This document shows positions 42,704 to 50,036 of a stretch of DNA of 64,000 nucleotides, one piece after another. Source of the stretch: Candidatus Sphingomonas phytovorans (lineage in GTDB: Bacteria; Pseudomonadota; Alphaproteobacteria; Sphingomonadales; Sphingomonadaceae); contig CP119314.1 of NCBI GenBank assembly GCA_029202385.1, forward strand, positions 312,501-376,500, read 5' to 3'. A program made the position numbers and the translations under genes. Below the pieces are notes generated by a model, which made no database searches, was not told the DNA's origin, and saw nothing but the letters and a program-made list of their open reading frames with translations. The stretch's first letter is position 1. Each line of letters starts with the position of its first letter.

Positions 42704-43516
42704 CTAGCGGAGTGCGAAGCCCAGATCGCCCAGCACCGCGCGCAACACATGCCGCCCCGCCATCGATTGCGGCCCGCGCGTTCGGTCCCCCGCCAGTTCC
42801 GTCCAGCCACGCTCGGCCATTCCCTGCTCCCGCTGGAAGGCCCGGAGGCGGTCATCATAGGCATGGGCACTGTCATGCTGCCGCTTGGTCCAGACATAGG
42901 TCTCATGGAACAGCACTGACGACTGGGGCAGGCGGGGCTTGATCGAGGCCGGGCGTGCCGGGTCGGGTTTGCCGACGACAAGGCCGAAGAGCGGGAACAT
43001 CCTCGGGGGCAGGTCGAGTTCCTCCGCAACCTCGGCGGGGCGGTTGCGGATGCCGCCGATATAGACCGACCCCAGCCCGAGCGACTCCAGCGCCACGACG
43101 GCGTTCTGCGCCGCCAGCGAGGTATCGACCGATCCGAGCAGGAAGGTCTCGATATAGTCCAGCGCTTCCGCTGGCATGCCGCGCGCGATTGCCAGCTGAG
43201 TCAGCCGGTCGAAATCGATAAGCCAGACGAGCAGCAGTGGCGCTTCCACGATGTGTTTCTGCGATCCGGCCAGCGCCGCCAGCCGCGCCTTGCGTTCCGG
43301 GTCCTGCACGGCGACCACGCTCCAGACCTGCAGGTTGGACGAGGACGCTGCCGATTGCGCCGCCGCGACAAGCGTTTCGATCGTCCCCTCGGGCAAAGGA
43401 TCGGGCAGATAGGCCCGCACCGATCGGTGCTCGATCAGCAGGTCGATCGCCGCGTTGCGGTGGATCGCCGCGCTGTCGTCATGGCGATAGCGCGCCTTCA
43501 GGGCCGCCTCGCTCAC
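42704..43516 (-). CDS. NADPH-dependent nitroreductase-family oxidoreductase (NfsA-like)
   Basis: The 270-residue protein matches the nitroreductase / FMN oxidoreductase family: IEHRSVRAYLPDPLPEGTIE near 28-47, AAQSAASSSNLQVWSVVAVQ (FMN-binding), and SLGLGSVYIGGIRN. As the last gene of the operon led by the aldo/keto reductase it may supply reduced flavin to the LLM monooxygenase next to it. Its start overlaps the monooxygenase stop by 4 bp, so they are coupled. Confidence 0.85.
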   Translation of the reverse strand: MSEAALKARYRHDDSAAIHRNAAIDLLIEHRSVRAYLPDPLPEGTIETLVAAAQSAASSSNLQVWSVVAVQDPERKARLAALAGSQKHIVEAPLLLVWLIDFDRLTQLAIARGMPAEALDYIETFLLGSVDTSLAAQNAVVALESLGLGSVYIGGIRNRPAEVAEELDLPPRMFPLFGLVVGKPDPARPASIKPRLPQSSVLFHETYVWTKRQHDSAHAYDDRLRAFQREQGMAERGWTELAGDRTRGPQSMAGRHVLRAVLGDLGFALR

Positions 43517-44907
43517 GACGCCTCGGCCACTGCGGCGGTGCGCCCGGCGAAACTGTTCTCCGGTCGCCTCAGGCCCAGATTCTCGCGCAGCGTCCGCCCT
43601 TCATATTCCTCGCGGAACAGCCCGCGGCGCTGCAGAATCGGCACGACATGATCGACAAAGTCGGTCAGCCCGGTCGGGAGGGTCGGCGGCATCACGTTGA
43701 AGCCATCGGCAGCGCCGGTCTGGAACCATGTCTGGATCAGGTCGGCGACCTGTTCGGGCGTGCCGACCGTGGTCAGGTGGCCGCGCGCGGTGGAGACCTG
43801 GCGATAGAGCTGGCGCAGCGTCGGCCGCTCACGCTCGACCAGGTCGGAGACCAGCTTCAGGCGGCTCTTGCTGCCATTGGTGTCGCCTGGCAACGGCGGC
43901 GCGATATCGTCGAGCGTGTAGCTCGACAGGTCGACGCCCTGATAATGCCGGTTCAATATGCCCCAGGCGACCGCTGGGTGGACCAGCGACTGCAACTCTT
44001 CATATTTCGCCTGCGCCTCGGCCTCGGTACCGCCCAGCACGGCGAAGATACCCGGCATCACCAGCAAATCCTCGCGCCGTCGCCCATATCTCCCAAGCCG
44101 TGCCTTCACATCGGCATAAAATTCCTGCGCATCCTCAAGCAGCAGGTTCGCGGTGAAGATCACCTCTGCTGTCCGTGCCGCCAGCTCGCGCCCTGGTTCG
44201 GACGCGCCGGCCTGCACGATCACCGGATAACCCTGCGGCGGCCGCGCGATGTTGAGCGGCCCGCGCACCTGGAAATGCTCGCCCTGATGGCCGAGCACAT
44301 GGAATTTCCCCGTGTCGAGGAACACCCCCGCCGCACGGTCGCGGACGAACGCATCATCCTCGTAACTGTCCCACAGGCCCTTCACGACATCGATATATTC
44401 CTCGGCCCGCTCATAGCGTTTCGAATGTTCGAGATGTTCGGTGCGGCTGAAATTGGCCGACACGTCGGCGCCGGTGGTGACGACATTCCACGCCGCCCGC
44501 CCGCCGGTGATCCAGTCGAGCGACGCGAATTTCCGAGCGGTGGTGTACGGGTCCTCATAGGTCGTGGTCGAGGTGGCGACGAACCCCAGCCGCTCGGTGA
44601 CCTGCGATAACGCCGCCCACAAAGTTACCGGCTCGAAATGCGCTGCCTTGGCATTCTGACGGAATGTCGCCTCGTCGGTGAAATCGGCGTAGCCGCCGGG
44701 GCTGTCCGCGACGAACACCAGGTCGAACTTGCCGCGCTCCGCGGTCCGCGCGAGCCCTTTGTAATGCTCCAGATTATGCCCCGCATCGGCGTCGGTATCC
44801 GGGTGAAGCCAAGCCGAGACATGATGGCCGGTCGCCTGGAGAAACGCACCGAGACGAAGTTTGCGATCCAAGGGCTTGCGATCTTTGGGGTTCCGATCTG
44901 GGGTCAT
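43513..44907 (-). CDS. LLM-class flavin-dependent monooxygenase (NtaA/SnaA/DszA group)
   Basis: The 464-residue enzyme belongs to the NtaA/SnaA/DszA branch of bacterial luciferase-like monooxygenases: KLRLGAFLQATGHHVSAWLH, LVFVADSPGGYADF, SLDWITGGRAAWNVVTTGAD and GYPVIVQAGASEPGRELAAR. These enzymes use FMNH2 and O2 to oxidise sulfonates, sulfones or chelators. In this operon, beside SsuABC and TauD, a desulfonation or desulfurisation role is likely. It overlaps the ssuB stop by 4 bp. Confidence 0.9.
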   Translation of the reverse strand: MTPDRNPKDRKPLDRKLRLGAFLQATGHHVSAWLHPDTDADAGHNLEHYKGLARTAERGKFDLVFVADSPGGYADFTDEATFRQNAKAAHFEPVTLWAALSQVTERLGFVATSTTTYEDPYTTARKFASLDWITGGRAAWNVVTTGADVSANFSRTEHLEHSKRYERAEEYIDVVKGLWDSYEDDAFVRDRAAGVFLDTGKFHVLGHQGEHFQVRGPLNIARPPQGYPVIVQAGASEPGRELAARTAEVIFTANLLLEDAQEFYADVKARLGRYGRRREDLLVMPGIFAVLGGTEAEAQAKYEELQSLVHPAVAWGILNRHYQGVDLSSYTLDDIAPPLPGDTNGSKSRLKLVSDLVERERPTLRQLYRQVSTARGHLTTVGTPEQVADLIQTWFQTGAADGFNVMPPTLPTGLTDFVDHVVPILQRRGLFREEYEGRTLRENLGLRRPENSFAGRTAAVAEAS

Positions 44908-45650
44908 GCCGGGATCCTTTCGCTGCGGGCATAGGGAGAGGTGGCTGCGTCGACCGCGACGCCGAGCAGGCCGAGCAGTTCCTGCTGGAGCGCCGCTGTC
45001 CGTTCGCGCCGGGCGGTGCCGCTGGGCGGCAGGGCGACGCGGATGTCGGCGACGATCTTGCCGTCATCGAGTACGACCACCCGGTCAGCCAGCTCGATCG
45101 CCTCGTCGACGTCGTGCGTGACGAGCAGGACGGCGGGATTATAGACCTCGGACAGGCGCCGAAGCAGCGCGTGCATGCGGATCCGGGTCAGCGCATCGAG
45201 CGCCCCGAACGGTTCGTCGGCCAGCAGCAGCGCCGGCCCGCGCACCAGCGATCGCGCCAGGGCGACCCGTTGCTGCTCGCCGCCGGAAAGCTCATAGGGC
45301 CAGCTATTCTCGCGCCCGGCCAGCCCGACTTCATCCAGAGCCTTGAGCCCGCGCGCCTGCCGGTCGGCACCGGTCAGGCCGAGCAGGACATTGTCGAGCA
45401 CGCGCTTCCATGGCAGCAGCCGCGCATCCTGAAATACCACCGAAAGACGTTCCGGTACCAGGATCGTACCCGTACCCTCCGCCTCATGATCCAGCCCGGC
45501 CAGCGCGCGGAGCAAAGTGCTCTTGCCCGATCCGCTCCTGCCGAGCAGCGCGACGAACTCGCCGGTGTCGATGTCGAGATCGATGCCGTCAAGCACACCC
45601 TTCCGGGTGAAACGGCGGACCAGGCTGCGAACCTGGACGACGGCGCTCAC
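44904..45650 (-). CDS. ssuB: Sulfonate-type ABC transporter ATPase
   Basis: From a GTG at 45650 the ATPase has 248 residues with Walker A GRSGSGKST (37-45), Q-loop SVVFQDARLLPW, signature LSGGEQQRVALARS, Walker B LLLADEPFGALDA and switch His in VLLVTHDVDEA. The Q-loop and EPFGALDA pattern match SsuB/TauB-type ATPases for sulfonate import. It overlaps the permease stop by 4 bp (GTGA). Substrate range is inferred from context. Confidence 0.88.
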   Translation of the reverse strand: MSAVVQVRSLVRRFTRKGVLDGIDLDIDTGEFVALLGRSGSGKSTLLRALAGLDHEAEGTGTILVPERLSVVFQDARLLPWKRVLDNVLLGLTGADRQARGLKALDEVGLAGRENSWPYELSGGEQQRVALARSLVRGPALLLADEPFGALDALTRIRMHALLRRLSEVYNPAVLLVTHDVDEAIELADRVVVLDDGKIVADIRVALPPSGTARRERTAALQQELLGLLGVAVDAATSPYARSERIPA

Positions 45651-46507
45651 GACGCGAGCGTCCGGCGCCAGCGGAGCGCGCGTTGCTGGATCAGCCGTAC
45701 CGCCGCATCCGATGTCAGGCCGAGCAGGGCGTAGACGACAAGCCCGACCAGCATGATGTCGGTCTGCGCATAGTTGCGCGCGAGGGTGATCATGTACCCG
45801 ATTCCACTCGTCGCATTGAGCTGCTCGACCACGACCAGCGCCAGCCACGACGCAGTCACGCCGAAACGGAGGCCGGTGAGCAGGCCGGGCAACGCGCCGG
45901 GCAGCACGACATGGCGGATGAAGCCCCAGCGGCTCAGTTCCAGCGTTTCCGCCAGTTCGACCTGCTTCAGGTCGATCGCGCGAAGCGCCGTATGAGTCTG
46001 GATATAGACGGGGGCGAATACCGTGACGGCGATCACCGTCACCTTCATGCCTTCGCCGACACCGAACCACAGCACCATGAACGGGATCAGCGCCAGCACC
46101 GGAATCCCGCGCTTCAACTGCACCAGCCCGTCGATCACATAGCCGCCGAGCAGGGTCAGCCCGGACAGCAAGGCGAGCACGACCCCGATGGTCGTGCCGA
46201 AGACGAGACCCTGTCCTGCACGCCAGGCCGACACGGCGAGGTTATCCTGCAGTCGCCCGTCGCGGAGCAGGTCGATTGCCGTCTCGACTGCGGTCCAGGG
46301 CGCCGGCAGCACGCGCGGGTCGAGCCAGCCGGTGGCCGACAGCACCGACCAGTAGAGCAGCAGCAGCCCCGGCCCCAGGATCCAGCCCCAGGCGAGCGGC
46401 GCGCCAAGGCCAAGCCGGCGCAGGCCCGGCTGCTGGCTTCGCGTACCCTGCGCCGGGACGAAATGCCTGGGCGGTGCGACGATCAATTGGGGGAAGGGAG
46501 CGTTCAT
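45647..46507 (-). CDS. ssuC: Sulfonate-type ABC transporter permease
   Basis: The 286-residue permease has about six transmembrane helices and the SsuC/TauC-type loop VELAETLELSRWGFIRHVVLPG, in which the EAA motif contacts the ATPase. The ATG at 46507 is preceded by GGAG; an ATG at 46522 five codons earlier overlaps the ssuA stop and is also possible. It sits between ssuA and ssuB with overlaps on both sides. Confidence 0.88.
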   Translation of the reverse strand: MNAPFPQLIVAPPRHFVPAQGTRSQQPGLRRLGLGAPLAWGWILGPGLLLLYWSVLSATGWLDPRVLPAPWTAVETAIDLLRDGRLQDNLAVSAWRAGQGLVFGTTIGVVLALLSGLTLLGGYVIDGLVQLKRGIPVLALIPFMVLWFGVGEGMKVTVIAVTVFAPVYIQTHTALRAIDLKQVELAETLELSRWGFIRHVVLPGALPGLLTGLRFGVTASWLALVVVEQLNATSGIGYMITLARNYAQTDIMLVGLVVYALLGLTSDAAVRLIQQRALRWRRTLAS

Positions 46508-46518
46508 GACATCTCCGG

Positions 46519-47607
46519 TCATTTGGAGCTGGCGAGGGAAAACCCGCCCGCGGCAAGCGCTTCGAAACGGGGGTCGAACAGGGTGCTTGCCTCGAAGCGG
46601 GGATTGCCCAGCTCGGGTGCGAGGATGTCGATCGATGCCTGCTGGTAGCGGATCGCGTCGGTCCAATCCGCCGGGATGTCGGGCTTGCCCGCCGCGGTGA
46701 CGATCAGCCGGGCATCTTCCAGCTTCAGGCCCTGCTCGCCGACATAATAGCCGCGCGCCAGCTCCTCGGGATGCGCGAGCCGCCACGCCCATGCCCGGCC
46801 CCACAAGGCGGTGAACTGCTTGAGCGCGGCCGCCTTGGCGGGGTTTTGCAGGACCTCCACCGGCACATAGGCAAAGATCGGGTCGTCGCGGAAACCGGGA
46901 TGCTTCAGGACAGTCGCGCCGTCGTCGCCATATTTGCGCAGGTAGCGCTCGGCGACGATGCCTCCGCCGATCGGCGCCATATCGACGGCGTTGCTGGCTA
47001 GCGCGCTGGTATAGACGTCGCCGCCGATGCTCGACGGCAGTTCGACCAGTGTCACCTCGCTCTTCGCGATTCCCGCTGCCTTCAACGTCTGGAGGACGAT
47101 CTGCCCCTGTACCTGGCTCGGGCTGATCGCGATCCTTTTGCCGCGCAGGTCGGCGATCGTCCGGATATTCGCCTTGGGCGCGATGCCCAGCACGAAGGCG
47201 GGGTGGTCAAGCGGATCGTGTCGATAGGCGGTGGCGACGATCTTCACCGGCAGGCCGACCCAGGTCGCATGGATCGGCGGTACGTTGGCACCGAGCCCGA
47301 CATCGAGCGCCTTGGCATGGAACGCCTCGGTCACGTCGGGCCCGCCGGTGATCTGGACCCATTTGATCCTGAACTTCAGGTCCTTGTCCCAGCCATTATG
47401 CCTGACCACCCATTCGGTCACCGGATCGCCGACCGTCAGCACGGTGCCGTCCGGAACGCTGTCGGGCAGGGCGGCTGACAGTGCCAGTCCGCCGGCCGCC
47501 TTCGCCTGGCGGTTGGGGGCGAACAGCACCAGCAGGCCGATGGTGACCGCGACGAACGCGGCCAGGGCGACAGCACCCCATGGCTTCGATCCGGCCGCGG
47601 CCGGCAT
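46519..47607 (-). CDS. ssuA: Sulfonate-type ABC transporter substrate-binding protein
   Basis: The 362-residue protein has an N-terminal hydrophobic segment (about 10-28: ALAAFVAVTIGLLVLFA) that acts as an uncleaved anchor or signal. A type 2 periplasmic-binding fold follows, of the SsuA/NMT1 group: GGPDVTEAFHAKALDVGLGA, IADLRGKRIAISPSQVQGQI, LVELPSSIGGDVYTSALASN. It binds sulfonates or related sulfur compounds for SsuBC. From 47607 its start overlaps the tauD stop (TGATG). The absence of a lipobox is typical; the hydrophobic anchor is a little unusual. Confidence 0.85.
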   Translation of the reverse strand: MPAAAGSKPWGAVALAAFVAVTIGLLVLFAPNRQAKAAGGLALSAALPDSVPDGTVLTVGDPVTEWVVRHNGWDKDLKFRIKWVQITGGPDVTEAFHAKALDVGLGANVPPIHATWVGLPVKIVATAYRHDPLDHPAFVLGIAPKANIRTIADLRGKRIAISPSQVQGQIVLQTLKAAGIAKSEVTLVELPSSIGGDVYTSALASNAVDMAPIGGGIVAERYLRKYGDDGATVLKHPGFRDDPIFAYVPVEVLQNPAKAAALKQFTALWGRAWAWRLAHPEELARGYYVGEQGLKLEDARLIVTAAGKPDIPADWTDAIRYQQASIDILAPELGNPRFEASTLFDPRFEALAAGGFSLASSK

Positions 47608-48584
47608 CAGCCGAGCACGTTGAACAGCTCGCCTTCGAGCTGTTGCGACACGAAGCCGTCGGGGCCACGGGTAAGCTCGCCGGCGACGGTGATGCGGCGG
47701 ACGGCGCGGGCCAGGTCGAACTGGGCGTAATCGATCGGTCCGGCATGGGCGACCGCCTGGTTGTCCCACACGACCAGCGATTTGGGCCGCCAGTGGAAGC
47801 GGACCTGATATTCGGGCCGGGTCGCCTCGTAGAATAGCAGGTCGAGCAGGGCCTTGCTCTCCGGCTCCTTCAATCCGACGATATGGCTGATCGTGCCGGG
47901 ATTGAGGAACAGCAGCTTCTCACCGGTCTCGGGATGAATGCGGACCAGCGGGTGGAGCGCGACGAACGGCCCCTTGGTGCGTCCGTCGCGCCGCGGCTCG
48001 CGGGTGCCGCCGTCATAATCGGTGGTGCGGTGCACTGCCTGCAACCCGTCGATCAGGCTGCGGATCGGCGCCGACAGACCCTCATAGGCGGCGATCAGAT
48101 TGGTGAAGAGCGTGTCGCCGCCATAGGGCGGGATCTCGACGCCATGCAGGATCGAATAGCGGTTCGGGTTGGCGACGAAGGTGATGTCGATATGCCAGCC
48201 CTTGTAATCGCGCGGCGGCTCGCGGCCGGGCGGCAGGGCGGTATTGCGCTCGCGCCGGGTGCGGTATTCGGCGACCGAGCGCTCCCAGATCTCGGGATGA
48301 TCCTCAAGCCCTTCGGCGATCGGATGGGCGGGCGTCAGCGGCCCGAAAGCCCGGCCGAACGCCTTGAGCTGGTCGTTGCTGATGTCCTGGTCGCGGAAGA
48401 ACACCACGCGCCAGTCGTGAAGCGCGCGCTGGATGTCGGCGGCGAGTTCGGGCGTGATCGGCTCGCGCAGGTCGATGCCGGAGATTTCGGCGCCGATCGT
48501 GGGCGTCACCGGCTCGACGGTGATATGGTCATAGGTGAAGCGGTCGCGATTGGTATCGGGGCGAAGCGCGGTGACGGCGTTCAT
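47607..48584 (-). CDS. TauD/TfdA-family 2-oxoglutarate/Fe(II) dioxygenase
   Basis: The 325-residue dioxygenase has the iron ligands His131 and Asp133 in WHIDITFVANP and His280 in WDNQAVAHAGP, and the 2-oxoglutarate-binding Arg297 in LARAVRRITV. It matches the TauD/AtsK group, which releases sulfite from taurine, alkylsulfonates or alkyl sulfate esters. It follows the aldo/keto reductase gene by 29 bp and precedes ssuA with a one-base overlap, so it is part of the sulfur-scavenging operon. Whether the substrate is taurine, another sulfonate or a sulfate ester is not known. Confidence 0.9.
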   Translation of the reverse strand: MNAVTALRPDTNRDRFTYDHITVEPVTPTIGAEISGIDLREPITPELAADIQRALHDWRVVFFRDQDISNDQLKAFGRAFGPLTPAHPIAEGLEDHPEIWERSVAEYRTRRERNTALPPGREPPRDYKGWHIDITFVANPNRYSILHGVEIPPYGGDTLFTNLIAAYEGLSAPIRSLIDGLQAVHRTTDYDGGTREPRRDGRTKGPFVALHPLVRIHPETGEKLLFLNPGTISHIVGLKEPESKALLDLLFYEATRPEYQVRFHWRPKSLVVWDNQAVAHAGPIDYAQFDLARAVRRITVAGELTRGPDGFVSQQLEGELFNVLG

Positions 48585-48613
48585 ATCTGGCTCCTTCAGC
48601 CGGAAAGGGAAAA

Positions 48614-49573
48614 TCAGGCGGCGACTGGCTCGGGCGGGACGAGCTTGAGCGCTTCCGCCGGATAGCGGGCGCCAGCGGTCGCGCCGCGGGGGAAGGCCGC
48701 CTCGAGTGCGTCGAGCGAGTCGGCATCGAGCTCGAGGTGGTTGGCCGCCCAGTTGGACTCGAGATGCTCGATGTGGCGGGTCCCGGGGATCGGCACCACG
48801 CCCTTGGACAGCACCCAGGCGAGGCTCACCTGCGCCACGCTCGCGCCGACCCGCTTCGCCACCTGTTCGATCGTCGCGCGGCGCAGGCTGTTCGCCGCGA
48901 CTGCGTCCGGCTGGAAGCGCGGATGCTGGCGGCGGCGGTCGTCGGGATCGCTCACCTCGGCACCCGCCAGGAAGCCGCGCCCGAGCGGGCTGTAGGCGAC
49001 GAAGCCGATGCCGAGCTCACGGACGGCCGGCAGGATCTCGACCTCGACGTCACGGGTCCACAGCGAATATTCGCTCTGCAGCGCGGTGAGGGGATAGGTC
49101 GCATGCGCCCGGCGGACTGCGTCGGCCGATGCTTCGGACACGCCGACGCCGCCGATCTTGCCTTCGTCCACCAGCCGGCCCAACTCGCCGACCGAATCCT
49201 CGATCGGAATGTCGGGATCGACCCGGTGGAGATAATAGAGATCGATATGGTCGAGGCCGAGCCGGGTCAGGCTCGCCTCGACGGCGTCGCGGGCCTTGAT
49301 CGGCGCCACCGCCGCACCGCCGCCATTGGGACGATGGACGAACTTGCTGGCGATGATCAGGCCATCGCCCCGATCCGCCACTGCCTTGCCCAGCAGCTCC
49401 TCATTATGCCCCGCGCCATAGCCCGTGGCGGTGTCGAAGAAGGTTACGCCGAGGCCGATGGCGCGGTGCAGGGTGGCGACCGACCTCACATCGTCCGCCT
49501 GGCCATAGGTATGCGACAGCCCCATCGCACCAAAGCCCTGACGGCTGACTTCAAGCTTTCCGATACTCGGCAT
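48614..49573 (-). CDS. Aldo/keto reductase, first gene of the organosulfur operon
   Basis: The 319-residue NADPH-dependent reductase has the aldo/keto reductase motifs TFFDTATGYGAGHNEELLGKA (Asp and Tyr of the tetrad), ASKFVHRPNGG (Lys) and DLYYLHRVDP (His), and the C-terminal cofactor site VPIPGTRHIEHLESN. The start MPSIGKLEVSR (49573) is preferred over the ORF start at 49618. It is the first gene of the minus-strand series that continues with tauD, and may reduce the aldehyde released when sulfonates are cleaved. Confidence 0.9.
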   Translation of the reverse strand: MPSIGKLEVSRQGFGAMGLSHTYGQADDVRSVATLHRAIGLGVTFFDTATGYGAGHNEELLGKAVADRGDGLIIASKFVHRPNGGGAAVAPIKARDAVEASLTRLGLDHIDLYYLHRVDPDIPIEDSVGELGRLVDEGKIGGVGVSEASADAVRRAHATYPLTALQSEYSLWTRDVEVEILPAVRELGIGFVAYSPLGRGFLAGAEVSDPDDRRRQHPRFQPDAVAANSLRRATIEQVAKRVGASVAQVSLAWVLSKGVVPIPGTRHIEHLESNWAANHLELDADSLDALEAAFPRGATAGARYPAEALKLVPPEPVAA

Positions 49574-50036
49574 GGATGTGTTCCCGAACGAATGGTTGCT
49601 GGCGAAAACTGCGCCCATGCCGGCGATCGGCGAACGTAGAATATCTTTCCTCGGCGCTAGAATCCATACTGATCTAGTGGGAATTTAATGAGGGAACCTT
49701 TTGCCCGGCGACGGCGTTCGCGCGCGCTCCAAAACAGGAGCCAGCGGGCAGATAACATATTGGTGAAACGGTATTTATCGATCAGTCGAAGCGTTCGTCC
49801 GTGAGGACAGAAGGAGCCTGCTTCAGAAAATCTTGGGGACGGCGAAGATTCAATTCCCATTGACTCGATAGGAATTTGGAATCAGCGTTGCGCTCTCGAT
49901 CGGAGGGATCGGGCAACCCCGCAATGCGCAGCCAGCATATTGTCGAGAAGGTGCTCGCCTGCGCCCGGCCGCCCTGGAGAGGGGCAGCCGCGACCGATCG
50001 ACCGCTGACGTATCGCAAAGGTCAAGGGAGGCCGAA
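49574..50036. other. Divergent regulatory gap between the organosulfur operon and a TonB receptor
   Basis: The 463 bases between the two divergent starts contain no convincing gene; short ORFs here are antisense or without ribosome sites. The region holds a 25-bp dyad motif at 49852-49876 and a weaker version near 49660-49685, both listed or described separately. It therefore probably carries the operators of both transcription units. Confidence 0.6.
49852..49876. promoter_or_regulatory. 25-bp dyad motif, copy 3 (AATTCCCAT-N7-ATAGGAATT)
   Basis: The arms AATTCCCAT (49852-49860) and ATAGGAATT (49868-49876) complement each other with one mismatch around a 7-bp spacer. It lies about 160 bp before the TonB receptor gene start and about 280 bp before the operon start on the other strand. 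A degenerate version with right arm GTGGGAATT (49677-49685) lies about 100 bp upstream of the aldo/keto reductase start. Confidence 0.5.

Noticed and set aside
49657..49860. 67-codon minus-strand ORF in the divergent gap upstream of the TonB receptor
   Set aside because: It overlaps the dyad motif, has no ribosome site and no similarity; the gap is better read as regulatory.
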